Assembly: GCA_002718285.1 (NCBI GenBank)
Contig: PBAR01000043.1
Coordinates: forward strand, 1-64,000
Direction of reading: 5' to 3'
From: Fidelibacterota bacterium
GTDB lineage: Bacteria > Marinisomatota > Marinisomatia > Marinisomatales > UBA1611
DNA: 64,000 nucleotides
Part shown: positions 7,929 through 16,850 of the stretch, in pieces
Layout of the letters: every line of letters begins with the position of its first letter
How positions within the stretch are numbered: the stretch's first letter is position 1
Translations under genes and position numbers: made by a program
The notes under the pieces: model-generated
What the model saw: the letters and a program-made list of their open reading frames with translations, nothing else
Told to the model about the DNA's origin: nothing
Database searches by the model: none

Positions 7929-8885
7929 ATGAGAATTATTGTTACTGGAGCAGCGGGATTTATAGGCTATCATTTAAGTAAATCACTTGCTTTGGATGGA
8001 TTTGAGGTTTTAGGAATTGATAATATTAGTGAATATTATGATACAAATCTCAAATACGATCGACTTTCTCTATTAAAAAAATATGATAATTTTCGTTTTA
8101 AGAAATTAGATATTTCTAATAGAGAATCTTTAGCCAAGGTTTTCAGAGCTTTTAAGCCTAAAAAAGTTGTAAATCTTGCGGCTCAACCTGGAGTTAGATA
8201 TAGTCTAACTAATCCTTACGAATATATGAGGTCTAACCTAGATGGATTTATAAATATAATTGAATTATGTAAAAATTCTTATGTTGAAGGATTAATATAC
8301 GCTTCTAGTTCATCTGTTTATGGATTAAATAATAAGATGCCATTTAGTATCAATGATAGGGTAGATAGCCCCATTTCTTTATATGGTGTAACTAAAAGAT
8401 CAAACGAGCTTATCGCTCATTCTTATTCTCATTTATTTAATATTAATACAACTGGCTTAAGGTTTTTTACAGTATACGGACCGTGGTACCGACCTGATAT
8501 GGCAATGTATATTTTTATAAATAAAATTATTCATAATAAACCTATCTCTGTGTTTAACAATGGACAGATGAAACGTGATTTCACTTATATTGATGATATA
8601 ATCGATGGGACTAGAGCAGCTATTGACAACAATTTTAAGTTTGAAATTTTTAATTTGGGAAACAATAAGAGTGAAAAATTGATGGATATGATTACTATTA
8701 TTGAAAATGAGCTTGGATTAAAAGCTGTTATTGATTTTAAGCCTCTTCAACCCGGAGATGCAGTTGAAACTTATGCTGATATTAAATACACGCAGAAAAA
8801 AATAGACTTTCATCCTAAAACTACAATTAAAATTGGAATACCCAAATTAATTGATTGGTATAAAAAATATCATAAAACTAATTAA
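7929..8885 (+). CDS. UDP-uronate 4-epimerase (UDP-glucuronate epimerase-like)
   Basis: A 318-residue extended SDR. The NAD-binding GAAGFIG is at 7-13, the catalytic serine region YASSSSVYG at 124-132 and YGVTK at 152-156. The segment RFFTVYGPWYRPDMAM (about 178-193) is the marker of UDP-glucuronate 4-epimerases (CapI/LpsL type), which make UDP-galacturonate; one usually invariant Gly after GPW is Tyr here. UDP-glucuronate is not obviously made in this window, but WbpA (14058) makes an N-acetylated uronate, so UDP-GlcNAcA is an alternative substrate. It is the first gene of the giant operon and lies 11 bp ahead of the exporter gene. Confidence 0.85.
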   Translation: MRIIVTGAAGFIGYHLSKSLALDGFEVLGIDNISEYYDTNLKYDRLSLLKKYDNFRFKKLDISNRESLAKVFRAFKPKKVVNLAAQPGVRYSLTNPYEYMRSNLDGFINIIELCKNSYVEGLIYASSSSVYGLNNKMPFSINDRVDSPISLYGVTKRSNELIAHSYSHLFNINTTGLRFFTVYGPWYRPDMAMYIFINKIIHNKPISVFNNGQMKRDFTYIDDIIDGTRAAIDNNFKFEIFNLGNNKSEKLMDMITIIENELGLKAVIDFKPLQPGDAVETYADIKYTQKKIDFHPKTTIKIGIPKLIDWYKKYHKTN

Positions 8886-8896
8886 ATGAAAAATCC

Positions 8897-10939
8897 ATGA
8901 AAATCATAAATAATTGTTATTTGAAATTCAAACTTCAAAAATTCTTAATGTATCTGACAATTTTGTCAGTATCTACTGCTCAATCTAAGCAGGATATTGA
9001 AAGATACAGATCTATTGTTCAGCAACCAGCACAGCAAACACAGATTAATTCTGGAAATAATATACAAAATTTTCCATCTAGTGATGTTCCTCGAGAAGCT
9101 CAAATTATACCTTATAGTGAAGATATTGATTCTACAGATGTTAAGCAAATGTACTTCGGTTATAATTTCTTTGTAAAACGTGATACAATCAAATTTTGGG
9201 AAAATCTACCAACCCCACAAAATTATTTATTGGGTCCCGGAGACGAGCTAACTGTATCTCTTTGGGGGCAAACACAACTTAGGCAAAATTATACCATATC
9301 TAGAGAAGGAAAAATATATGATGAAAAAGTAGGTTTATTAAATCTTACCGGGAAAACAATCGAAGAAGCAGAAAAATATTTTTTAAATCAATTTGGAAGG
9401 GTTTATTCAACATTAAAAACATCAAATCCATCGACTTATATGGATGTATCTATGGGAAAGCTTAAATCAATCAATGTTAATTTTGTTGGCGAAATCAATT
9501 ACCCAGGAGTATATCCCGTTCATCCTTTTTCAACAGTAATTACTGGATTAATACAAATTGGAGGTATTGATACTACTGGATCACTTAGAAATATCCAGAT
9601 AAAAAGAAATAACAAAGTAGTTGCAGAAGTTGATCTTTATGATTACCTATTAAAAGGGAATTTCCCAAAAGATATTCAACTGCGAAATCAAGACATCGTT
9701 GTTGTGCCCTCTCGTTCATCAACTATAAAAATTGATTCAGCTGTAGTTAGGCCTGGTATTTATGAATCAAAGCCAGGCGAGACTGTATTTCAAATGATTA
9801 ATTTTGCAGGAGGTCTTAGGCCGAATGCTTCTGAATCAATTGGATTAAATCGAATAATTCCTATTTCAAACAGAAAAGATATTTCATCATTCAACGAAAA
9901 TTATTATATAGATTTTTCAAATAGTAAGCTTACTCCTGTTCAAAATGGAGATATAATTACAGTAAGATCTATATTTAAATCAATAAAACAGGTAGAAATT
10001 ATAGGTCAAGTAAAAAAACCTGGCTATTATAATTTTTACGATGGTATGAAACTTAATGATTTAGTTATGTTGGCTGGTGGTTTTAGTGATTCATCATTTT
10101 GGAAATCTGTATATCAAAAACAAGGTCAATTAGTAAGGCGAAACCCAAACTCCCGTTATGCAACTATCAAAAATATAGATTTAATTAAACTTTTGAATGG
10201 AGATAAATCAACTAATATTGATCTTCATAATAGAGACCGTTTTGTTGTACATGCGAATCCTAATTATTTTGAAAAAGATAATATTCAAATAACTGGTGAA
10301 GTTAATATCCCTGGCTCGTATCCTTTGACCGCAGAAGAAAAGACTCTTGAATCCATAATAGATCGTGCGGGTAATTTTACTTCTAAGGCAAATAGAGATG
10401 GAATCTCCATTTTTCGAGATAAAAAATACTTTGATTCAGCAAATATCGCTGAGGGTGTATTTGAAGAGCACAAAGTAATTGTTCCTCAACAAATGAATAA
10501 TGAAGCAGAAGCTAAGAATATTGATAAACCTCAATCTGATAGAACAAGAATTGCTTGGTCAAACCAAAGTATCTTACTAATGCCAGGTGATAGTATAGTA
10601 GTTCATGAAGCGACTAACTCCGTAAATGTATTTGGAGAAGTATATAGTCCAGGTGCTTTAGAAATTAGCAAAGGGAAATCAATAAAATATTATGTAGATG
10701 CAGCTGGCGGTGTTACAAAAAAGGGAGACAAAAATGGTATTATCGTTATATATGCTAACGGTGTTGTGAGTCCTAAAAAGTGGTATTCATCACCCAAAAT
10801 CAAAGATGGCTGTACTATTGTTGTGACTCAAAAGGTTCCATCTGATCCATTTGACTTGACTGTGTTTTTAACAAATTGGACATCTATAATTTCTTCTGTA
10901 ATTACAGTTGTTATTTTAAGTAAGCAGATTGGTTCATAG
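8897..10939 (+). CDS. Wza-type outer-membrane polysaccharide exporter with SLBB repeats
   Basis: A 680-residue polysaccharide export protein. A basic, hydrophobic N-terminus (residues 1-29, ending near AQS) looks like a signal peptide without a lipobox Cys. The poly-export domain starts at NYLLGPGDELTVSLWG (about 109-124). About five SLBB units follow, each with the GEINYPGVY / GQVKKPGYY / GEVNIPGSY / GEVYSPGAL type motif, from residue 198 to about 640. A hydrophobic segment near the C-terminus (about 655-675) corresponds to the helix that forms the outer-membrane pore in Wza. It is larger than E. coli Wza (379 residues) because of extra SLBB repeats, as in several non-proteobacterial phyla. 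The Wzz-like partner follows 4 bp later. Confidence 0.9.
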   Translation: MKIINNCYLKFKLQKFLMYLTILSVSTAQSKQDIERYRSIVQQPAQQTQINSGNNIQNFPSSDVPREAQIIPYSEDIDSTDVKQMYFGYNFFVKRDTIKFWENLPTPQNYLLGPGDELTVSLWGQTQLRQNYTISREGKIYDEKVGLLNLTGKTIEEAEKYFLNQFGRVYSTLKTSNPSTYMDVSMGKLKSINVNFVGEINYPGVYPVHPFSTVITGLIQIGGIDTTGSLRNIQIKRNNKVVAEVDLYDYLLKGNFPKDIQLRNQDIVVVPSRSSTIKIDSAVVRPGIYESKPGETVFQMINFAGGLRPNASESIGLNRIIPISNRKDISSFNENYYIDFSNSKLTPVQNGDIITVRSIFKSIKQVEIIGQVKKPGYYNFYDGMKLNDLVMLAGGFSDSSFWKSVYQKQGQLVRRNPNSRYATIKNIDLIKLLNGDKSTNIDLHNRDRFVVHANPNYFEKDNIQITGEVNIPGSYPLTAEEKTLESIIDRAGNFTSKANRDGISIFRDKKYFDSANIAEGVFEEHKVIVPQQMNNEAEAKNIDKPQSDRTRIAWSNQSILLMPGDSIVVHEATNSVNVFGEVYSPGALEISKGKSIKYYVDAAGGVTKKGDKNGIIVIYANGVVSPKKWYSSPKIKDGCTIVVTQKVPSDPFDLTVFLTNWTSIISSVITVVILSKQIGS

Positions 10940-10943
10940 AAAT

Positions 10944-12359
10944 ATGAAGTTTACTGACCTGGAACAAATAATGCAAAATCGCGGTATAGATTCATTAGCA
11001 GAAATTGCTCGGAACCTACAAACAACCCCCCAAGCTGTTTCTAACTGGAAAGCTAGGGATCAGGTGCCGTATCATATTGTTGAAAAAATTAATAATTATA
11101 ATAGAATATCCTCCCAAGATCGCTCTCACCAATTGGCCGAATTAGAAGAAACAATTAAATTTTCTGATATACTCTTAACATTAGCTGAGCAACTAAAGGT
11201 AATTGTTATTTTCCCAGTTATTACAGCATTTATTATGTTTACATACTTGTTTTCAACAAATGAGCCATTTTATGAATCATCATCCAAAATTCTTTTGCCT
11301 GAGAATCAACCTAGATCGTCTTTTATGGGTGGCTTTGCATCTCAATTTGGAGTAGATGTACAAGAAAATATTACAGATTTATCAAGTCCATCACTTTTCC
11401 CAGAATTAGTGAAAAGTTATACTTTTGCTGAAAGGATAATGGATGAAAAATTTTATGTTAATGAATTTGGACAAGAATTAACGCTTCTAGCGATATTAAC
11501 ACATAAGTTAGAGCCTCCCACGGCAGGACGAGACACTCTAATTAAATCTGCAATGTCATCTTTTCAAAAAATGATTACATTTACAAACGAGGGCCCATTT
11601 AGTTTGTTAACAGTTAGAACTAATGAGCCAATTCTTGCTCGCGATATTAATGTGAAAGTATTAGAGGAATTACAGGAACTTAATCGATATTATAAAAGCC
11701 AAAATGTTAGTAACAAAATTCGATTTATTAAAAATAGGATAGAGGTTGTTGGTAAAGAATTAGAAGAATCAGAAAATAAATTAAAATTGTTTAGAGAACA
11801 AAATAGACAAATTTTATCACCTGCTTTGCAGTTAGAGCAGGAACACTTATCAAGAGATGTAGAAATTCAAAAAGGAGTATTCTTGACTTTAAAGCAACAA
11901 TTCGAAATGGCAAATATAGAAAAAATTCAAAAAGAGGATGTCCTCCAGATATTAGATATGCCTAGAGTTCCATTATCGGGGAAAGGCAATGATCTTAAAT
12001 CTGGAGTTATAATTGCTTCCTTTTTAGGTCTTGGCTTAGGTGTTTTTTTTGGTTTTGTTCGCTCACATTTTAAAAATAGTGATAAAAGTGAACGTCTAAA
12101 AATTAGACGAATGAGAAATTTTATTAATAAAAAAACAAAGGATATAATTTTTGATAGAAGAATATCTGGGATAATTTGTTTACTATTAATTCTAGGATCT
12201 CCTTATTATATCGGACATGAGTCAAAAAACCCGATTTACTTTGATATGTATTCTGCAAAAATGATGTTAATGAATATTATTTATTTATGTTGTTTCATTT
12301 TATCCGCGGCTATTTTTATTTATAGTTCATCAAGAAATAACGATAAACATAAATCCTAA
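10944..12359 (+). CDS. Wzz-like chain-length determinant with N-terminal helix-turn-helix
   Basis: A 471-residue protein. Residues 1-52 form a Cro/CI-like helix-turn-helix domain (AEIARNLQTTPQAVSNWKAR at about 19-38). A linker leads to a first transmembrane helix at 86-104 and a Wzz periplasmic region containing a long coiled coil (about 245-330) with the GNVR-type features; a second transmembrane helix is near 350-370. Two more hydrophobic segments lie near 405-420 and 435-455, giving a four-helix topology. It probably controls polymer length or couples export to Wza (10939 stop, 4-bp gap). I took the ATG at 10944; an upstream in-frame TTG at 10929 would overlap the exporter gene. The DNA-binding-like domain on a membrane polysaccharide copolymerase is unusual; no Walker A kinase domain is present. 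Confidence 0.85.
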   Translation: MKFTDLEQIMQNRGIDSLAEIARNLQTTPQAVSNWKARDQVPYHIVEKINNYNRISSQDRSHQLAELEETIKFSDILLTLAEQLKVIVIFPVITAFIMFTYLFSTNEPFYESSSKILLPENQPRSSFMGGFASQFGVDVQENITDLSSPSLFPELVKSYTFAERIMDEKFYVNEFGQELTLLAILTHKLEPPTAGRDTLIKSAMSSFQKMITFTNEGPFSLLTVRTNEPILARDINVKVLEELQELNRYYKSQNVSNKIRFIKNRIEVVGKELEESENKLKLFREQNRQILSPALQLEQEHLSRDVEIQKGVFLTLKQQFEMANIEKIQKEDVLQILDMPRVPLSGKGNDLKSGVIIASFLGLGLGVFFGFVRSHFKNSDKSERLKIRRMRNFINKKTKDIIFDRRISGIICLLLILGSPYYIGHESKNPIYFDMYSAKMMLMNIIYLCCFILSAAIFIYSSSRNNDKHKS

Positions 12360-12392
12360 TTTTTACTCAAATCTAACTTTAGATAAAACCAT

Positions 12393-14042
12393 ATGAATAT
12401 AGACAACACAATTAATAATTATCCTGTATGGGTACTAACTGAAAGACAGCTGTTTGACCTTGAATTATTATTGAATGGAGGTTTCAGCCCTATAGAAGGA
12501 TTTTTAGGAAAATCAGATTATGATTCAGTAGTAAATGAAATGCGGCTTAATAATGGAACACTTTGGCCGGTACCAATTACTCTAGATGTAACTAAAGAAT
12601 TTGCTACTAATATTAATGAAAATAGTTCTATTGCGCTTAAAAATAAAGAAGGCTTTTTATTAGCAACTATGGAAGTTTCGGATATTTGGAAACCAAATTT
12701 AAAAAAAGAGGCCATGGCTATCTACGGGTCATCAGATGAATTTCACCCTGGAGTTAATTATCTATTTAATATCGGTTATGAATATTATTTGGGGGGTTTA
12801 ATCAAAAAAATTTCTCCGCCAATTCATTATGATTATAAAAAATATCGTCATACACCAAGCGAATTACGATCAATTTTTAATGATAGTGGTTGGAAAAAAA
12901 TTATAGGGTTTCAAACAAGAAATCCTCTTCACCGGGCGCATATAGAAATGACATTAAAAGCGCAAGAACAAACGGAGGCTAAATTACTAATTCATCCATC
13001 AGTTGGTATGACAAAGCCAGGAGATATTGATTATTATACGCGAGTTCGATGTTATGAGCATGCCTTAAAAAAATATCCTAATAATTCAGCAATGTTAAGT
13101 TTATTGCCACTTGCCATGCGAATGGCTGGACCAAGAGAAGCCATGCTGCATGCGTTAATAAGAAAAAACTATGGCTGTACCCATTTTATTGTTGGTCGGG
13201 ATCACGCAGGACCGGGAAATGATAGTCAAAACAAACCTTATTATGAACCATATGACGCACAAAAATTACTATTGAATTTTGAAGATGAGATTGGATTATC
13301 TATAATACCATTTAAATCTATGGTTTATATACCATCCGAAAAAAAATATTCTGAAATTGGTAGTTTAAAGAAAAAACAAAAATACCTCACTCTATCAGGT
13401 ACTCAATTACGCAAATTATTAGATAAAGGGGAAAATATTCCAAATTGGTTTACTTATGCTGAAATAGCAGAAGAATTGAAAAAAATAAGACCACCATTGA
13501 ATGAGCAAGGTTTCACAGTATTTTTTACGGGTTTATCAGGAGCAGGAAAATCTACTTTAGCTAAAGTTTTGCAGTTAAAATTAATGGAAAAGGTAGATAG
13601 GCCCGTTACTTTGTTAGATGGTGATATAGTGAGAACTCATTTATCAAGTGAGCTAGGATTTACTAAGGAACATCGTTCTATAAATATCAGACGCATTGGT
13701 TTTGTTGCTAGTGAGATAACAAAAAATAAAGGAATAGTAGTTTGTGCTCCTATTGCACCTTATGAAAAAGATCGCCAATATAATCGACAAATGATTTCAA
13801 AATTAGGAGGATATATAGAAGTTTACGTAAAAACACCTATCGAGAAATGCGAAGAACGAGACGCCAAAGGCCTATATGAATTAGCACGAAAAGGAAAAAT
13901 AAAAAATTTTACAGGTATTTCTGATCCGTATGAAATCCCCAAAAATGTTGAAATTGTCATTGATTCGAGTAGTAAAGATCCAGAAAAGTTAGTAGATATT
14001 ATTTTATCAAAGATAATCGATTTTGGTTATCTTAAAAAATAA
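12393..14042 (+). CDS. Bifunctional ATP sulfurylase / APS kinase
   Basis: A 549-residue enzyme that makes PAPS from sulfate and two ATP. The N-terminal ATP sulfurylase (about 1-370) has GGFSPIEGFLG near 29-39, FQTRNPLHRAH at 173-183 and GRDHAGPG at 268-275. The C-terminal APS kinase (about 372-549) has the P-loop GLSGAGKST at 380-388, then LDGD and CEERDAKGLYELARKG, all intact. It is the PAPS source for the two sulfotransferases at 52043 and 55193 in the same operon, so the role is activation of sulfate for glycan sulfation rather than assimilation; no sulfite reductase or PAPS reductase genes are nearby. A second, unusual ATP sulfurylase domain is encoded at 53004. Confidence 0.95.
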   Translation: MNIDNTINNYPVWVLTERQLFDLELLLNGGFSPIEGFLGKSDYDSVVNEMRLNNGTLWPVPITLDVTKEFATNINENSSIALKNKEGFLLATMEVSDIWKPNLKKEAMAIYGSSDEFHPGVNYLFNIGYEYYLGGLIKKISPPIHYDYKKYRHTPSELRSIFNDSGWKKIIGFQTRNPLHRAHIEMTLKAQEQTEAKLLIHPSVGMTKPGDIDYYTRVRCYEHALKKYPNNSAMLSLLPLAMRMAGPREAMLHALIRKNYGCTHFIVGRDHAGPGNDSQNKPYYEPYDAQKLLLNFEDEIGLSIIPFKSMVYIPSEKKYSEIGSLKKKQKYLTLSGTQLRKLLDKGENIPNWFTYAEIAEELKKIRPPLNEQGFTVFFTGLSGAGKSTLAKVLQLKLMEKVDRPVTLLDGDIVRTHLSSELGFTKEHRSINIRRIGFVASEITKNKGIVVCAPIAPYEKDRQYNRQMISKLGGYIEVYVKTPIEKCEERDAKGLYELARKGKIKNFTGISDPYEIPKNVEIVIDSSSKDPEKLVDIILSKIIDFGYLKK

Positions 14043-14057
14043 ATTTGAAAAGTAAAA

Positions 14058-15362
14058 ATGTCATTTGAAAAATTGAAATTCACTATTGAAAAAAAAGAAT
14101 CAATAATTGCTATCATTGGTCTTGGATATGTTGGCCTTCCCTTGGCGTTACGTTTTAGTGAAGAAACTTTTAGAACTATTGGTTTTGATATTGATCAAAA
14201 AAAGATAGATTGCCTAAATAAGGGTAAATCATACATAAAGCACATAGAATCAAAAAAAATTAAAAAATCAAAAACATATGGATTTTCAGCCACAAGTGAT
14301 TTCAGTAGAATTTCAGAGGTTCAGTCAATAATAATTTGTGTTCCCACACCATTAGGTTTACATAATGAACCAGATTTAACTTTTATAATAAATACACTTG
14401 AATCAATAAAGCCATTTCTTAGAAAAAATCAATTGCTTGTTCTTGAAAGCACTACTTATCCAGGAACCACTAATGAGGAAATTGCTCCAATTATAGAAGA
14501 CGCAGGATTTACTATAGGTAAAAACTTTTTTATTGGATATTCTCCAGAAAGGGAAGATCCTGGCAACGAAGATTATAGCACAAAAAATATACCAAAAGTG
14601 GTAAGTGGCTATACCGATGACTGTTTAAACATAACAAAAGCTTTATATGATAAGATTGTTGACAAAACAATACCAGTTTCTTCAACTAAAGTTGCTGAAA
14701 TGACAAAAATTTTGGAAAATATTCATAGAGCTGTCAATATTGGTTTAGTAAATGAACTTAAAATAGTAGCTGACAAAATGGATATTGATATTTATGAGGT
14801 AATTGATGCTGCTTCTACGAAACCGTTTGGGTTTACTCCTTACTATCCAGGACCCGGTCTGGGTGGGCATTGTATTCCTATTGATCCTTTTTATTTAACT
14901 TGGAAAGCAAAAGAAATTGGTATGAATACTCGTTTTATTGAATTAGCTGGTGAAATTAATACTTCAATGCCAAATTATGTTATTGAGAAAGTGGCTAATG
15001 CTTTAAATAAAATCGGGAAATCAGTTAATGGAAGCAAAATTCTTATTTTAGGGCTTTCATATAAAAAAAATATTGATGATTTAAGAGAATCGCCATCATT
15101 GGAAATAATTGAAAAATTACATCAACTTGGCGCGAAAATTCAGTTTTGCGATCCTTATTTTAAAAAAATTCCACCTACTCGTAAATATTGTTTGAACATC
15201 AATTCATCTGCTTTAAATAAAAAAACATTAGAATCTTCTGATTTAGTACTTATTGCTACGGATCACGATAGTTTTGATTATAAAATGGTTCAAGAAAATT
15301 CTAGCTTGATAGTTGATACTCGAGGCCGATTAAATAACTCGGATAAAGTAATTAGAGCATAA
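14058..15362 (+). CDS. wbpA: UDP-N-acetylglucosamine 6-dehydrogenase (WbpA-like)
   Basis: A 434-residue UDP-sugar dehydrogenase. The Rossmann motif IIGLGYVGLPLA is at about 19-30, VPTPLG near 95-100, the substrate-binding SPERED at 162-167 and the catalytic Cys272 in GGHCIPIDP. The family includes UDP-GlcNAc, UDP-ManNAc and UDP-Glc dehydrogenases; the GPGLGGHCIPIDPFYLTWKA form is that of the acetamido-sugar group. The neighbouring WbpB- and WbpD-like genes strongly favour oxidation of UDP-GlcNAc to UDP-GlcNAcA. Its stop codon overlaps the start of the wbpB-like gene by one base (TAATG). Confidence 0.9.
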   Translation: MSFEKLKFTIEKKESIIAIIGLGYVGLPLALRFSEETFRTIGFDIDQKKIDCLNKGKSYIKHIESKKIKKSKTYGFSATSDFSRISEVQSIIICVPTPLGLHNEPDLTFIINTLESIKPFLRKNQLLVLESTTYPGTTNEEIAPIIEDAGFTIGKNFFIGYSPEREDPGNEDYSTKNIPKVVSGYTDDCLNITKALYDKIVDKTIPVSSTKVAEMTKILENIHRAVNIGLVNELKIVADKMDIDIYEVIDAASTKPFGFTPYYPGPGLGGHCIPIDPFYLTWKAKEIGMNTRFIELAGEINTSMPNYVIEKVANALNKIGKSVNGSKILILGLSYKKNIDDLRESPSLEIIEKLHQLGAKIQFCDPYFKKIPPTRKYCLNINSSALNKKTLESSDLVLIATDHDSFDYKMVQENSSLIVDTRGRLNNSDKVIRA

Positions 15363-16324
15363 TGAACAATGTAAATATCTGTGTTGTTGGTGCTGGCTAT
15401 TGGGGAAAAAACCATATTAAAACTTTAGATGACTTGGGAGCGCTAGGTGGTATCGTAGATTCTGACAATTCAATTTTGAATTCATTAAAAAAGAATTTTC
15501 CACAAATAACCACATTTAATAATTTAGATGATGCTTTATCAAAAAATATCTTTTCTGGGTTTACAGTTGCGACTCCAGCAGATACTCACTTTGAAATAGC
15601 AAAAAAAATTATTATTTCTGGGAAATCAGTTTTAGTTGAAAAACCAATTACTCTTACTATTGAAGACTGTGAAGAATTGGTAGATTTAGCAAAAAAAAAT
15701 TCAGTTAATTTGATGGTTGGGCATGTCATGCTATTCCATCCAGCTATAAGAAAGATTAAAGAGTTTATAGAAAATGGCAAGATCGGAACTTTGCAATATA
15801 TTTATAGCAATAGGTTGAATTTAGGTCAAATACGTAATACAGAAAATGTATTCTGGAGCTTTGCTCCTCATGATATATCCATTTTCCAGTATTTAACAGA
15901 ATCTTTCCCATGCAAAATATCTGCAGAATCATCCTCATTTATTCAAAAAGGAATTTATGATTCAACTATAACTCATTTAACTTATCCGGAAAATATTAAG
16001 GGACATATTTTTGTAAGTTGGTTACATCCTTTCAAAGAGCATCGTTTAGTCGTTATTGGTTCTGAAGCTATGATTACCTTTGAAGATTCTAAAGATGGAA
16101 ACCTTATAAAATATTACTCAAAAAAGTTCAATATCGAGGAAGGTATTCCAGAAAAAATTGATGGACCAATCAAAATTGTTGATTACAAATATAAATTGCC
16201 ACTAACTGAAGAACTTGATTACTTCATAAATACCATAGGTAAGAAAGATCCGGAGATTGCCAATGGAAAGCATGCATTGGATGTTATAAAAATATTAGTG
16301 ATGGCAATGGAATCAATAGAATAA
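15362..16324 (+). CDS. wbpB: Gfo/Idh/MocA oxidoreductase, WbpB-like
   Basis: A 320-residue NAD-dependent oxidoreductase. The nucleotide-binding GAGYWGKNH is at 10-18, VEKP at 92-95 supplies the conserved Lys, and GHVMLFHPAIRKIKE near 120 matches WbpB, which oxidises the 3-hydroxyl of UDP-GlcNAcA to the 3-keto sugar. Genes for WbpA and a WbpD-like acetyltransferase flank it in the order of the Pseudomonas aeruginosa UDP-GlcNAc(3NAc)A pathway. The WbpE aminotransferase expected between steps B and D is not adjacent; the nearest full-length DegT-type aminotransferase is the PseC-like gene at 17855. Confidence 0.85.
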   Translation: MNNVNICVVGAGYWGKNHIKTLDDLGALGGIVDSDNSILNSLKKNFPQITTFNNLDDALSKNIFSGFTVATPADTHFEIAKKIIISGKSVLVEKPITLTIEDCEELVDLAKKNSVNLMVGHVMLFHPAIRKIKEFIENGKIGTLQYIYSNRLNLGQIRNTENVFWSFAPHDISIFQYLTESFPCKISAESSSFIQKGIYDSTITHLTYPENIKGHIFVSWLHPFKEHRLVVIGSEAMITFEDSKDGNLIKYYSKKFNIEEGIPEKIDGPIKIVDYKYKLPLTEELDYFINTIGKKDPEIANGKHALDVIKILVMAMESIE

Positions 16325-16336
16325 AAACATGAACTT

Positions 16337-16849
16337 TTGTTACTAACATTGTCTAATTATTTTATTCATAAATCAAGCTATACCGATAAAGATGTTAAAA
16401 TTGGGGAAGGTACAAAAATTTGGCATTTTTCCCATATTCAATCAGGCGCAATAATTGGGGAAAATTGTTCAATAGGTCAAAATGTTAATGTTGCAAACAA
16501 TGTTATAATTGGCAATAATGTTAAAATACAAAACAATGTTTCAGTTTACGAAGGCGTTGAATTAGAGGATTATGTTTTTTGTGGGCCATCTATGGTTTTT
16601 ACAAATATAAATTTACCAAGATCAGAATTTCCGCAAAAAGGATCAAAAAATTATCAAAAAACGATAGTAAAAAAATCTGCAAGCATTGGTGCCAACGCAA
16701 CTATAGTATGTGGTATAACAATTGGCGAATATGCCCTAATTGGAGCTGGAGCTGTTGTTACAAAAGATGTGCCAGCTTATTCTTTAGTTGTTGGGAATCC
16801 TGCAAAAGTTATTGCTAAAGTAAATAAATATGGGAAAAGGATAATCTAA
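16337..16849 (+). CDS. wbpD: WbpD-like N-acetyltransferase (left-handed beta helix)
   Basis: A protein of up to 170 residues built from hexapeptide repeats (for example [23 protein letters not shown]), with the WbpD-typical [27 protein letters not shown] split across positions 16528-16610 and a [25 protein letters not shown] C-terminus. It should acetylate the 3-amino group of UDP-GlcNAc(3N)A using acetyl-CoA and act as a trimer. No ATG gives a family-like N-terminus. TTG codons at 16337 and 16349 are the candidates; the second (Met-Ser-Asn-Tyr-Phe) fits the WbpD N-terminus better, so the true start is uncertain by four codons. An ATG at 16329 is in another frame and stops after five codons. 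Confidence 0.85.
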   Translation: MLLTLSNYFIHKSSYTDKDVKIGEGTKIWHFSHIQSGAIIGENCSIGQNVNVANNVIIGNNVKIQNNVSVYEGVELEDYVFCGPSMVFTNINLPRSEFPQKGSKNYQKTIVKKSASIGANATIVCGITIGEYALIGAGAVVTKDVPAYSLVVGNPAKVIAKVNKYGKRII

Positions 16850-16850
16850 T

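Noticed and set aside
16329..16346. ATG start for the wbpD-like gene
   Set aside because: The ATG at 16329 is out of frame with the hexapeptide-repeat protein and ends at a stop after five codons.
16579..16818. 79-codon ORF in another frame of the wbpD-like gene
   Set aside because: It lies wholly inside a hexapeptide-repeat protein; its basic, Cys/Trp-rich translation is a frame shadow of the repeats.
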